A stretch of DNA of 64,000 nucleotides from Circinella umbellata (Eukaryota > Mucoromycota > Mucoromycetes > Mucorales > Lichtheimiaceae): positions 124,001 to 188,000 of the forward strand of contig JAIWNF010000036.1 in the NCBI GenBank assembly GCA_025093555.1, read 5' to 3'. Within the stretch, counting starts at the first letter, position 1. Each line of letters begins with the position of its first letter. The notes below the pieces were generated by a model. That model did not search any database. It was not told the DNA's origin and was given only the letters and a program-made list of their open reading frames with translations. A program made the translations under genes and the position numbers. Positions 11,328 to 23,991 of the stretch are shown here, one piece after another.

Positions 11328-14300
11328 ATAGTGTAATGACCACTATAGTCTATACCTCTTCTTTATCTCTGTCCCCTCTCTCTCTTTCTTTTCTACTTTT
11401 CACTGTATTTACATCTTTATTTTATTATACGCTATCATTAATTATAGTATTTTCAAATACAATTTTTCTTATAATTGTAATCTTTTTTCAATAATACGAA
11501 TGTTATTATAGTACAGAGAAAAAAGGGCTGCAGAAGTAGATGATAAAAAAAAAAGATTAGCGAGATGAGCTGCAAAAAAATTAGAGGAGGTGAGCTACAT
11601 AATCTATATATGGCAACCGGGTGAGATGGGCTGCAAAGCTACTAAAGTACCCTATTGATTGTGTAGCCCATGTATAGTCCTCCTTAATATAATAAGACAA
11701 AAAAATAAAACTCTTAGGATAAGCATTGGTATACTGTAAATATACATCAGTGTGTTATCAACATCGATACCATGATCTTATAGTTTTTGAGTTTCTAAAG
11801 AAAAAAAAGAAAAGAAAAACTATCCATTTAATCCCTCCCTCTCTTATCTCTTTATTTTTTGTTATCCAGCGATGAAGAATCCATATCATTTAAAGAAAGG
11901 TTAAGCACTGGGCATATTTGATTATTAACCCACCCAGAGCCTCTTGATTGCTGTAATGATAGTTATTCTTCCATTTTCGTTTTTTATTAACGAGCGGACT
12001 ATAAGTATCATATGTAGTTCCCACTTAATATGCCATGCTTAAGGTTGACTTTTAACAATAATCAAATATAGTAATGATCTTTAAATATACAGAGAATATT
12101 TCATTGTACCGAGTGAGCGTCGTAAAGAAGTAAAAGACTTTTTTTTTGTATGATGTTGCTGTATCATTATACTGCATAAAACTCTTGGTTCTTTTTTTAT
12201 ACCGTTACAGTATGTAAAAATAAAATAAAAATAGAGACAGTGTGTTTTGGAAATGAACTGATTTCGGTTTCTCTCCTGTCATTTCTATTTTTCACATTAA
12301 ATTTATATATACATAGTCATTTATCTTTAAGAGAGTATAAGAAAGTCTTAATTGTATGTACGTATTTTATGTACTAACCTGTTTGTTTTAGGCATTGTAT
12401 ATGCATATATATTGTTTCCATAAATACAAAAATGTTTATTATTTATGCAATAGTATTTACTTTTGTAACACTAAATACTACTGCAGCCCGAATATTATTA
12501 TTTTTTTTTCTTAACTCACTAATTTCCTATTAGTACAACTCTGCAACCATTTATGTATCATAATATGAAATTATAAATATAATTTTTCAATTAATGCTGC
12601 CAAGAATCGGAATAAGAACGTAATGTACAATTTCATTGTTCATAAAAACGTAAAGTAGGACTTGAAAAAAGAATCTCTTGTCCCATGCCTAAATTCAGTA
12701 TATCTCTATAGCTACGCTATTTTTTATTTTCTCGAAACATGTCATCATCATTTCCTTATTTATAAAAGTATACAACGATAAACACATGTTATTTTTGTTA
12801 AAAAGGGATCTAGACTCCATTTGAGGCTTTTATTTTATTTTATTTCCAAATTTATATTTTTAAAAAGAAAATTCTTTATTTTTGAGTGGGGCAGTTTCTT
12901 TTAATGCTTGATCAAGATCTGTGTAATTATTTATTTTGTTTTAGTGATGAAGAGGATACGTTATGTTACACATAACAGTTCATTTAGAAAAAAGGGCAGT
13001 TAAAAATGGTGATAAAAAATATTAAAGCGCATAAAACATCTAATATTACTTAGTAAGAGAATCAATTGATTATTATCAATTCTATACTTTTAATGAATAA
13101 AATATTTTCTCAGTTCCTTTTTTTTTCATGGTCCTCTTTTAAGTAGAATTTGTCATAGCCGAGTTACGCAATCAATAAAAATAATGTTGATATAATGAAC
13201 ATTTAAAAATAATCAACATCAATGACAATGAGAATTGTCGTCCTTGGTCTTTATTTCTATATAAGCAATGAGTATAACACAAAATTACTTAAAATATATA
13301 TACAAATGTAGCATAGAGCTTACATTCATACCCTAACCAAAGAAAAAGCAATAACAATCGTTTCTTTTTCGACACAGCCTCATCATAAAAGGCTTCTTGT
13401 TTTTCTTTTCATTCTTCATTTGGTATTTATTTTTGGAGATCGAGTCTATTATAAAATTTTTGACACGTAATTAATAAATACTGGTTTCTATAATAATATC
13501 AGTAGTAATAATAATTTTAATTATAGTATAATAGCCATAGTGATAATAATCTTAACAAATAACATTGACAACAATAATTAAACATAAATTAGAAGATTAC
13601 CATAGAATCGTATATTATAATTTTGATGTGTGGTTATGCAGGGCATATCATTCGGTAATCTAAGGTACAATCCAGGAATAGTTTTTCTTCTATGCGTTTG
13701 ATCGGAGAAGAACAATAGCATAGCTAGTCAGATTGTTGTCTCTTTCCTTAACCAATTCATGATAATTGGTATGTACGTAGATCATTGGTTTTTATGTAGG
13801 TTAATTTTGATATAATATCTTGGCTATCAATTAGGAACAATGGAAGTATACATTGATATACGTTTTTCTTCCTTTCTTAATATATATATAATTAAGACTT
13901 TTTAGCTTTCAACCGACAAGAAATATCATAGTGATAAAAGTAAAATTAGATTCGCACTAAACTTTAATATAAAAGATTACACAAAAAAAGTTTAGTTGTG
14001 GCGCTTAAATGAAAAAAAAAAAAGAAAAGAAATAATTCCCTTTCTAAAGTATTATAAACACAGAATGATAATATAAATGTGCACTATTTACTCATTTAAT
14101 ATATCTTCCATCTAAACAAATATATGAATTGAATAAAAATGGTATTTGTTATTATATTCTATAATGAATGTTTATTTTGTTGGTGATGAATTCTCACGAT
14201 TTTAAGCATTATTCTAACTCTCCTTTGTTTACCTTCCCCTACTCTACATTCAAGTTTTTTTTGTTTTTTTTTGTTTTTTTTTTACCTCCTGAGTTCTCTC

Positions 14301-14989
14301 CGCCCTGACTCACTTGGTTAAATAACTAAAAATAAAATTCATACATATACAAAAGAGGCATACTATATAATTCGGAAGAAAAGTTATAAAAAGTTAACAG
14401 TTTTTCTTATATAAATATATACAAGAGAATGGGTCTGTGCGCTAAGAAAAGTGTAGCTCGAAGGAATTTTATTATATTATTTTGTTGTCTTGGCAATGGA
14501 GAATGTTTTTTTTGGTAACAAAATTAGTGGTGCTATAAAAAGAGATTGGTTGTCATGATTCCTTCCCCCACAAATAAAAAGCTCCGACCCCCCAATATTA
14601 TATCATCACTTGACTCATCTCCTTAACCTTTTTTTTTGGTTAATGGTAAAAGATAAAAATATATTTATTTTATTTTTAGTGCTGGCTTCTCTTGGAGAGA
14701 TAAAAGAGTTTTTCCTTCTAAACCCGCCAAAAAAAGATATCGTGTAACCCAATGTCGATTCATTTATATTTATTTTTAGCAATTTTATATTTGAGGATTT
14801 TTCTTTTTGCGGATTTCAAAGAAAAAAAGTATATAAATACCCACCTACTCAAACATAATTTCTCTTTTCTGGAAATCCCAACGATCTTCAACACTTTAAT
14901 TTTTTTTTTTTTTACATACAAACAATACCATTACTTTTCTTTTCTTTTTTTTGCATACAAACGAAAACTTATTTATTTTTAATACAACA
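11328..14989. other. Long intergenic region, no gene seen
   Basis: About 3.7 kb of AT-rich sequence without a convincing coding frame on either strand. Around 11530-11640 a short motif (GAGATG[AG]GCTGCAAA) appears twice with related pieces nearby. T-runs interrupted by single G are found at 14258-14282. A TATA-like stretch, TATATAAATA, at about 14830-14839 lies 150 bases before the next start codon and may be its promoter. Confidence 0.5.
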
Positions 14990-15493
14990 ATGTCTGTCAT
15001 CACTGCTTATCCACCTGTAACTCTTACATCATCTATTTCTTTACCATCAACCACCACGACTTCTTCATTTTCTGGTAGTAAACGAAAACGATCCACATCG
15101 CTACATGTTCGCTTTTGTTCTGAAGAACCTCAAGTAGAATATACTTATTCACAATCCGATTATGATCGAAGTGGTTTATTTCCAACTGTAACTCCTCAAG
15201 ATATTGAAAAGATCTATAATAATCCAGTTATTCTTGCCGTTTCTTTTAATATTTCAGCACCCGTTGTTGCTCAAGAACCACCACAACCACAAGTACCTCG
15301 TCCAATGAAACGTACCAAACAACAAAAACCACCACGTTTATCTATCGATACCAGTACTATTCATGGTCCTTTGTTCTTTACCAATATGACAACCAATCAT
15401 CAAAAAAAGTCTTTGATTCCACCAATTACACCCGTGGATCAAGAAGAAGGACAAAATAAAATACACAATGAGCAAAATATCAAAATGAACTAA
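14990..15493 (+). CDS. Small disordered protein with conserved-looking VRFCSEEP...YTYSQSDYDRSG segment
   Basis: A single-exon frame of 167 aa. I chose the ATG at 14990, because the upstream part of the frame is low-complexity 5' leader preceded by a TATA-like box. A basic cluster, SKRKRS (residues about 32-37), could be a nuclear signal. It is followed by HVRFCSEEPQVEYTYSQSDY and DRSG. The HVRF core resembles the RVxF docking motif for protein phosphatase 1, and VxF followed by YTYSxxxYDRS is a pattern I associate with short fungal proteins of unknown role. The rest is proline/threonine rich with a second basic patch, PMKRTKQQKPPR. No enzymatic domain is seen. PP1 binding is inference from the short motif alone. 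Confidence 0.6.
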   Translation: MSVITAYPPVTLTSSISLPSTTTTSSFSGSKRKRSTSLHVRFCSEEPQVEYTYSQSDYDRSGLFPTVTPQDIEKIYNNPVILAVSFNISAPVVAQEPPQPQVPRPMKRTKQQKPPRLSIDTSTIHGPLFFTNMTTNHQKKSLIPPITPVDQEEGQNKIHNEQNIKMN

Positions 15494-15883
15494 ATGACAA
15501 CTATTTTGTATTCCCCTACACATTCATTCTACACATCTTTATACATATTACTCCTTTGTAGATATTCTATTTAGTACATATACTAAGGGTTTTTCTATTG
15601 AACTCCCTTTTTCTTCCCTCTGTGTTTCATTTATTTTCGCATTCTTTCTTTTTTTACACTTTGTTTCCGAAGCAGCTTTAAAAATACAACTCATTCATGT
15701 GTACATATATACCCTATAAATCATTTAATCCATCCATCCATATATATAAAAAAAGTTTTCTTTTTCTTTTCCTTTTTTTTTGCATTCAAATACAATTATA
15801 ATAATTATAAACAAATAAAAAGAAAAAAAATCATATACAAATATTAATAATACTAATTACAAAAGATTATGTCCTTGTTTCTC

Positions 15884-16782
15884 TTAAGCGATTGCACGTT
15901 TGACTAAAGCTTGTAAACCATCACTTTCCATAATAGCACCTTGAAGACTTTTTAAAGCATATTTAGCCAACATATCCACTTCTACATTGACTTTATCACC
16001 GATCTTTCGGAGCGGCATAACTACATGTTGTTGAGTATGTGCAATCATCATAATAGTAAAAGTTTGTGCAGAATCATCGACATCACAAACAGTTAAAGAA
16101 GTACCATCCAATGCGATGAAACCTTTAGGAATGATATAACGCATTAAATCTTTATCTTCAGTATGGAATTTGAACCATAATGAATTTTCTTCAGGTGTGA
16201 TGGAAACAACTGATACTACTGCATCTACATGTCCTTGAACCATGTGGCCTCCGAATCGTTTTTTACTATCCATTGCGCGTTCTAAATTGACTTTGCTACC
16301 AACCTTGAGATCACCTAATTTGTAATATTTATTATTTATTAATTTTTCTTTATTCTAATTATCTTTGATCATTAGCCAAGAAAAAAAAAAGGGGGGTAAC
16401 TAATCCAAGTTTAATAATAAAGAAATAAATGAAAACATACCTAAATTAGTTCGGCGTAAACTTTCAGGAGCAACGCCCACCTTAAATGTATCACGGTCAA
16501 ATTCAGTTACTGTAAGACATGTTCCTATATATATATACATATACATATATTAATAAGAGATATATAAGAAAAAGGACGTTTCATATATTATAATAATAAT
16601 AGTAATAATAAAATTTATGGGTGTATACCATTAATAGCAATGCTGTCACCAATATGACAATCGTCTAAAATAGCAGCTGCATCTCCAATCGTAATAGTCC
16701 AACCATTACCACCTGATTCAGTTGAATCATGTTCAACAACTGCTACAACAGTACCAATGATTTCAACAAGTCCAGTAAACAT
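15884..16782 (-). CDS. RIB5: Riboflavin synthase (alpha chain), EC 2.5.1.9
   Basis: Three exons, 16782-16629, 16524-16441 and 16314-15884, with matching phases, give 222 aa, the usual size. The enzyme dismutates two 6,7-dimethyl-8-ribityllumazine molecules to riboflavin plus the pyrimidinedione, the last step of vitamin B2 synthesis, as a cytosolic homotrimer. Both lumazine-binding repeats are visible. Repeat 1 is MFTGLVEIIGTVVAV...IGDSIAINGTCLTVTEFDR...VGVAPESLRRTNLGDL. Repeat 2 is GGHMVQGHVDAVVSVV...IPKGFIALDGTSLTVCDVD. The MFTG start and the GHxVxGHVD motif are family hallmarks, so the start codon is secure. It converges on the 14990 gene with about 390 bases between stops. Intron 2 contains a G-run (C-run on the coding strand) after an A-run near 16380-16397. 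Confidence 0.95.
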
Positions 16783-18635
16783 TTTGTATATATATATATA
16801 TGTGTTTGAGTATAAATCGAAAGTAAAAACAAACGCGATTTTGGTTTGAGATTGGTTAAAAAGAAGTTATTGGACGAAAAAAAAAACCAGATAAACCAGT
16901 TAAGCACCGATTTATATAACCGATTATAAATTCCGGTTGCATGGAGAAAATCAGTAGAGATGCTTAGTCAGATCTTACAACCTATTTATAAAAGCATCCT
17001 ATATGAAAAAAAATGAGTCAAAATCAGAAAATTATAGATATTCAAAGAAATACTTGTAGTTAAACCTATTTAGCGAATTAGATAGGCATTTATAATACAC
17101 ATATATATATATCTGAACTATAAAATATTCTTGTCTCCATATAGTAAATGAAGATATATTTGGCAACATTGAAGGGATCCAGCAATACGTAGCTGTTTTT
17201 ATTTGACCCTAGATAATTGGATCTGTTATCATATACATACATATATATTCCTTTGGGAATCATCATTTCTATTTGCCAAACTACTCAAGGTATATTATAC
17301 ATTCGAAACTTTTAAAGAGTTTTACAGTAGTATTTGATCAATACGTAAAATAGAATTAATAGACTGCGCTTAGCAGATAAATATTATATCCATACGTATG
17401 TGAAAAAAAAAAGTGATTACGCTTATATCATGATTATACATTACCATATTAGTTTAATAAATATTTGCTTTCCAACTATAATAATTTAACATGTTCTTTT
17501 GTTATTCTGTCAGCTTTATATCATCGATTTGGTCAATTAATTTCAGAAAAGGCACGGGACTGATTTTCAGAACCGCAACAAAGATAACACCTTTTTCTTT
17601 GTACATAAAGAATGTTTGTTGCTGTTGTTACCATGGTATTGTATAGCTATAGGACTTACGAAAAATTTTGTAGCTCCTACACAGCTATCTTTAACAATAA
17701 ATTTAATCTACCCGGTTATTAGAAAAGAACAATAGTAGAATAGAGACACATATAAGGATACTATATAAAAGAGCCAATATAATAGCAGTATGATATAATA
17801 CAATTGATTATCATATAATTCAATAAGAAATAATGAATGATTATTTTTCCTAAAACAGTACCTACAGAGTACTACATGCATCTTTGTTGTTCTTTCTTTA
17901 TTTAGAAAACCAGAGTAATCTTTTTAATAACTTTTTTTTTCAATTACACACTATGATAACGAGATAATCATAATGTTTGGGTATTATTGGGCGTATAAGC
18001 TCTTAATGCAGACCTATTTGTTCTTCGAATGTTGGTTTATGGGCTAGGTTGCACAGTTTGATGCGGTGATGGAACCATGGAGCTATTAAAAGCTTTAAAA
18101 AAACCACAAGAAAACTGGACAAAAATCTAGCATTTTGCTTTCGTAAACAAAGAAATGAAATAATTAACAAGGATTACATAAAATACCTGTTTTTTTTTCT
18201 TTATACGTAATGTTTATATGAAACTAGAAAAAAAGAAGCAATAAACTATGCTTCTTTATACGCAATTTGTTTTTAACGAAGCAAATTCTAAATTCGGAAC
18301 GTCTTTCTCTGCCTTTTTTTTTTTTTTTTTTTTTTTTTTGCATAAGGATGGGCTGAGCCCATTAGTAACTAAAATATTAGAAATGTGTACAGCATTCAAT
18401 TGTACAACAATTACACACACCATTAGTGACACAAGTCTACACTTGAAATAAAACCTATACAAAGCTAAGCCCCGAACTCAAAATAACACAAAAGCCCATC
18501 TCTCTCTTGATTCTTTCTTCTTTTTTTTTGCTCTTCCTATTTTCTTTTTCTGTTTTCGTCTTATATCTTTTAAACACACTTTTTTTTAAACTTTTTGTAC
18601 ATTATATAAATACATAAATATATATTTTTGTGGTC
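16783..18635. other. Intergenic region between divergent genes, no gene seen
   Basis: AT-rich, with TA microsatellites upstream of the riboflavin synthase start and a T-run of more than 20 bases at about 18317-18340. TATATAAATACATAAATATATA close to 18603-18625 could serve as a TATA region for the next gene. No protein-like frame was found. Confidence 0.5.
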
Positions 18636-21378
18636 ATGGCGTGTCTTGGATATTCGGGAGGACATGGATATCTATTTCAGCAAGGAACCGCAGGAACATC
18701 GGAAATAACTGTATCTCGAATTAATAACAGTACAACATCAACAACAGTAAACTCTGAATCAGCAGCATTACCACAAATAAATCCAGAAGCTCTTCCACTA
18801 AATATAACAGCTCCTAGCAGTAGTTGGAGATCTTTTACATTTGGATCAGCATGCTCTTTTTATTCTCCATACGTTTATATAGCTGGAATAGCTTCAAGTA
18901 TGTTTATTTTATTACTTTTGTTTCTGCGGATCCATCACAATACATAAAGATATCATATGATAACCCCACAAAAAAAAACAGTTTTTTTCTTTTTTTTTTT
19001 TGTAACTTTTGGTTAATAATATTTTTAATGCACAATAATTATCATGTGTATAGCTGATACCGTACCTTCACTTCAAGCAGTCGTTCGTATTTCCGTAGAC
19101 GCTATAGCAACAAACGAGAGTAGTGATGCAGTATATGAGATTTATAGCGCACAGCCATCTGGTTCGAGTCGTACACCTTCAAATAGCGATCCAATAGGTG
19201 GTGATATTGGACCTGGTGGTGAAACAACAACTCAACCCACAAGCAGTGCTGACAGCCCATATACAATGATTGCACCGGTTCAAGTTGGGTCACAGCTTAA
19301 CAACAGCGCCCCATGTTTTGCATTGGGTGGGAATAACATATTTCAAGTTATTTGTTCCAATAATCCTCGATCTTCATCTTCCATACATATACCCATCTAT
19401 GCCAACCCAGATTTTAATACCGGCTTATTTGCATTTATGAGTTCTCAGAACTCAACGAAACTTTACACTGTGACAACAGATCATAAAGGTATAGAATATG
19501 ATTTCAGTCAAGTGAATCAAGCGGATGATAGCCGAACCGATCCGACTGTGACCACACTTCAGCCGTACCAAGAGAGATTAAATAGTAGAGATCATAGCGA
19601 AGCTCATTTTAAAAGATCGGATGATAAATTCGTAGTTATCAGTAGTAATTCAACCAAACTTTCAGCGCTATGGATTCCCTCAAATTATAATGGAACTTTT
19701 GTACATCTTATAGAGGTAAGATATATTCAATATTATATATTATGAAAATGGTACCAACGATATAATACTGATAGAAGGATATGTTGAAAACACAACATAT
19801 ATATTATATCACTGATATAAACAGGCAACCCCTCCCACTTCCTCGGGAAATACTGGATCAGTGGAATATAAAACAATATTCTTTCCCTCCGCACTTGCCA
19901 ATGTTAAGGTAGCCGATGTCAATATGGTTGTCGATCCTAATACTGGGGGTGGAACAGTCATTGTAGCATCAACATCAGGTAGTACTAGTACAGGACAAAT
20001 GATATCCAACTTTAATAGTATACCTCAAGAATCTTTTGGTAGTGGTGTGGATGCTGTAAACCCAGGCGATCCATCAAATGATACTACTGAAAACGCTGAG
20101 AACGCTAGCAGTAATAGAGGAGGAATCATCGCAGGCGCCGTTGTAGGAAGTATTCTTGGTGCTGCCATTTTAATTGGTTTATTGATATTCTGTTTGAAAA
20201 GACGTCGTAAATCCAGATCACAAGAGTTTGAATCGCTTAGTGGAGAAAAAAGCAAAACATCAACAGCAGCATCATCATGGCCATTTGTCAGTAGAGGAGG
20301 TGATAACGATAATGCTGGTTCATCGGCCGTCAAACAGTATGGAAATATTGGAAACGTTACAAACATCAGACAAATCAGCGTTTCATCAACTGAATTGGAG
20401 GCATTAGAACCTACATCCCCACTCGCTGATGGGGCTGTCGTTCTTGGTGGATTGTATCAATTTACACGTGATCCCCCTTCATTCCTCGATGAACAACAAT
20501 CTCGAATTCCTAAATATGCTATGCGAGGTGTTGTCTATAAAAATGGGGGTCAAACTTATTCCTTACATTATTTTATTTCAAATGCAAGAGATCCATTTAT
20601 TCGAAACGTAACAACTACATGTGCCCTTGGTAATTCTTCCCGTGTGATTCAACATCGTGACGCCGTTGCCATGAATAATCCGACTCAACGTGGTGGATAT
20701 CAATATCTATGGATCACAGAGCCTTCTTTACCACAGCAATCTTTACATTATATTCTTACTGGAAGTGACAAGAGTATTGACATTAATGATTATCCATTCA
20801 AGGCTTGGTCGACATATGCATTGTTAGAAGCACTCAAGGATGTTCATGCGGCCAATTTTGTTCATCTTGGTTTGACACCTTACTCGTTTTATTATAATGA
20901 TATTGACTCAGTTTCCGATTGGCAAGTGACGGGCTTTGATCAAACCCATTCTATCGGCGAACGTGTTAATGAAATCCATTTGAATCAGTGGAGTGCGCCT
21001 GAGTTATTTGCTACAGCGTCAAATGATAACCGTCGCTGTTTCCGACAAACAGTACAACCAGCTTCTGATATTTGGTCGTTGGGATGTATTATTTATACTT
21101 TGGCAACAGGTCGTAACTTGACGATTGATTTAAATCAAACAGCTCAGCTGAGTAAACGTGATCGTGATCAACTTTATATTCATGTGACCAGTGCATGTAA
21201 CGAAGCTGGTGCTATCGAAGAAAGCTACCGTACGTTATTGGAAGGAATGTTACAGCCTGAGCCATCGAGGAGAAGTACAGCAGCTAATTTGGCGGCATAT
21301 TGGAAGGAGGCAAATGGTCTTTATGACGATAATGAAGAAGAGAATAATGAAGCTGAAGAAAATGTCGTTACTCCATAA
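18636..21378 (+). CDS. Single-pass transmembrane receptor-like protein with a cytosolic pseudokinase domain
   Basis: Three exons, 18636-18897, 19054-19715 and 19825-21378, give 825 aa. The first 400 residues are S/T/N-rich with many N-x-S/T sites and look extracellular. A transmembrane helix, GGIIAGAVVGSILGAAILIG (from residue about 409), is followed by the stop-transfer sequence CLKRRRKSR. From residue about 510 the fold signals of a protein kinase appear: WSTYALLEALKDVHAANFVH, WSAPELF (APE motif), SDIWSLGCIIYTLATGR (subdomain IX) and EPSRRSTAANL (subdomain XI). The catalytic residues are missing. HRDLKPxN reads HLGLTPYS (His655), DFG reads GFD, and no VAxK lysine or glycine loop is seen. 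It should therefore be a pseudokinase. No clear signal peptide follows the chosen ATG. An upstream exon, or an acceptor at CTATTTCAG near 18675, may alter the N-terminus. Receptor kinases are rare in fungi, so the ligand and partner are unknown. Confidence 0.7.
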
Positions 21379-21816
21379 ACAAATGTAGTTTATTATACAC
21401 ACATAAAACACATAAACAAAAGATTTTTGATTGCTTATTTTTGTCATTATTAAAAAAAATTATTGAAAGAAAAAAACTTTCTTTTTATATGTACCTGATA
21501 ACTTTATTTCATACACTTATTTTTATACATAGTTTCTTTATCCTTTTTACCCCTTTTCCGTACATTAATCACCCACAGATTCAGATTTTTCTCTTACCCT
21601 CCTATTATATATTTTGTTCTATAATAATAATCGATTATTATTATTATTTTTAAATTATTAATAAAATAATAATAAATATATATATATTTGTATATATTTA
21701 TATTTTCAATAACGAATAATAATAAGAATACGGGGAAAGGCAATAAAAGAAAGCTTTCATAATATTATATATACATCATCATATAGATTTTTTTTTATAT
21801 CTTTTTTGCTATAATC

Positions 21817-23991
21817 TTAGTAAGAGTTACAAAGCCCATTCATAAGAATTTGATTTTCCACTTCAACAACGTCAGCGGACACATGATTTGAAAAGCAAGA
21901 ATTAGACAATTGCTTTTCTCTCCAAGTCCTTGATTCACCCATAGAATATGTATCCCATATCATTAAATTCTTAACTTTCGCTTTAAATTTGCGTTTAGCC
22001 ACTTGATTAAAAAGCTGCACTCGTTGTCCACTAATATGACGATATCGGTTAGAACGATCTGAACGACAGCAATAGTATTGTGGTGTCCGATATATAACAT
22101 ACTTGTAATGTTGATAGCGATCTGCGACTAATTCTACTAATTTGTCCAATTCTCGTTGAAAGTGTTCCAACGTTAAAAAAGCGGCATCCCAATTACCAAT
22201 GGAAAAGATGGCAATATCACCACTAGGATGATGATCCATCTCTTGATCCCAAGGAGGATTGTTGAGATACGTTAAGCCATCCCATTTATGACTACGTAGA
22301 GGGACACCCGTGGTTCGATTTCCAACCCAAATAGATTGTTTACGCCTAGTTGCATCGAACCATTCGTGATCCCATCCAGGCTCACCGAAATCTTCGCAAT
22401 AACAAGCTCGTAATTGACCTTCTTCGCCAGTATAATCCCAATTAAGTGGACTTGTGGTGTTTTGATGATGGATATTTGTTTCTTCTTCTCTTTTTCCTTT
22501 CTGTTGATGTTGACGTTGATACTGTGTGTTGTTTATTTTCGCGAAATAGTGTCTGTAAGCTCTGGAAACAAAGTTCCAATCATCACACCAACGTCCATGA
22601 GTAACAATTTTTTTAATCATACGTCTTGTATTTGAATCACCAAATGTATCTATACCAGCTGGATATTCGTTTTCCAAGCATGCTCCAAAATCGCTATAGC
22701 TTATTCGTCGCAATCGACACGAATACGGTGCCCAGAATTTCTCTGCGAGTGCCAATGCAGTTGGTTCTTCTGTTGATGATAATGCGGAAGATGGTAACCA
22801 ACGTCCCGGAAGATCCATACGTGTACAAAGTGGTAATGACATATGTTCTTTGACAACGCGTTGTAATGTACTATCGTCTACATTTTCATTATCGTTGTTA
22901 CTGTCCTGTTGGTGGCGATCTTGTTGCTCCAGCTGTTTCTGAACATTGAAAATACCGGGTGGATAAATGTCTGTAATTTGCTGTACTTTATAGGGTACGA
23001 TGGGTCCCTTTTCAAGATTCCATTTTCCTTCTTGATAATCCAATCTTGCATCCAATTTATATCGACCTGGATCCATAAGCGTCACACCACCTTGATAAAT
23101 ATGCATTGTTTTTCGTTCGTGCATCATGGATTGCAATTCCAGCATAAAATGTGGCTTGTCTTCCACATATCTCATCCATTCCTCACGTAATTGTCTGTGG
23201 CCCTGCCAAGGTTCCATATGTATTGGGATAACTCCATCAGTATCCATATTCCATGCTGAAATCATGATTGAATCCCACCAAGGTGATGTTATGCGGCGGA
23301 GTTGCTCTAGTGGAGGATGATATATATACTCGCTATTATTAGCGCTAATATCTGTGTCGATAGGTGGATCTTCTGGAATAATCACAGTGACACATAACTG
23401 AATATTAGCTTGTGTAATATAAACAAATGGCTTCTTGATCTTTTTTGGATAATCGAAGATGCTATGCGTTGATAATCCGAGATTGGCTGTCACGATATAA
23501 CGTAAAAGTGGGAGCGGAAGGGATTCTGGTGATCCACATATATCTGGTTCAGTACCCGTTGAAGATTCACCAGGTGCAAAAGGTGGAAAGTCAAGCGACG
23601 TGATTTGTTGCTTCCATGCCTTTCTTTTATACCACCAAGACCAAAAAGGTTTAAATAAATAAAACCGGGATTGATGATCTTGAAGTTCACGAATAATATC
23701 ATTGGCACGTGTTGGAAATAATCGTATCATAGTGGCTTCAACATCATATTCTTTATTGTCTTGAATCGATGTCAGATAAGTTTCAATTTGTTCCTGATTT
23801 AGCTTAAAAGGAAGTTTGTGGTCGACATTGTTGTTGAGATTACCTGATTGCTGCCGTATGTGTTGTGATAATTCAATGGGACGGTAACAGTATCCAAGGA
23901 ATATAATAAGCAAGATTATATTGAATATAACTAAAAGGTACCAATTTTTTAGCAATATTCTATAGGTACCAGAACGAGCATTTTTTTCCAT
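21817..23991 (-). CDS. Type II membrane protein with SGNH/PC-esterase-like domain (putative glycan O-acyl modification)
   Basis: An intronless frame of 724 aa from the ATG at 23991; an in-frame ATG 32 codons upstream would only add leader-like sequence. A signal anchor, ILLKNWYLLVIFNIILLIIF, near the N-terminus makes it type II, so the bulk would be in the Golgi or ER lumen. The central and C-terminal parts carry AGIDTFGDSNTRRMIKKIVT (GDS at residues about 451-453), GDIAIFSIGNWDAAF, YRTPQYYCCRSDRSNR, LMIWDTYSMGESR and SNHVSADVVEVENQ. A GDSxxR nucleophile block, a middle segment ending in a WD.Y motif and a late histidine match the PC-esterase/NXPE/TBL style of SGNH-fold enzymes, which transfer or remove acyl groups on glycans. 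The exact family and the catalytic triad are inferred. It is convergent with the pseudokinase gene. Confidence 0.55.
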   Translation of the reverse strand: MEKNARSGTYRILLKNWYLLVIFNIILLIIFLGYCYRPIELSQHIRQQSGNLNNNVDHKLPFKLNQEQIETYLTSIQDNKEYDVEATMIRLFPTRANDIIRELQDHQSRFYLFKPFWSWWYKRKAWKQQITSLDFPPFAPGESSTGTEPDICGSPESLPLPLLRYIVTANLGLSTHSIFDYPKKIKKPFVYITQANIQLCVTVIIPEDPPIDTDISANNSEYIYHPPLEQLRRITSPWWDSIMISAWNMDTDGVIPIHMEPWQGHRQLREEWMRYVEDKPHFMLELQSMMHERKTMHIYQGGVTLMDPGRYKLDARLDYQEGKWNLEKGPIVPYKVQQITDIYPPGIFNVQKQLEQQDRHQQDSNNDNENVDDSTLQRVVKEHMSLPLCTRMDLPGRWLPSSALSSTEEPTALALAEKFWAPYSCRLRRISYSDFGACLENEYPAGIDTFGDSNTRRMIKKIVTHGRWCDDWNFVSRAYRHYFAKINNTQYQRQHQQKGKREEETNIHHQNTTSPLNWDYTGEEGQLRACYCEDFGEPGWDHEWFDATRRKQSIWVGNRTTGVPLRSHKWDGLTYLNNPPWDQEMDHHPSGDIAIFSIGNWDAAFLTLEHFQRELDKLVELVADRYQHYKYVIYRTPQYYCCRSDRSNRYRHISGQRVQLFNQVAKRKFKAKVKNLMIWDTYSMGESRTWREKQLSNSCFSNHVSADVVEVENQILMNGLCNSY

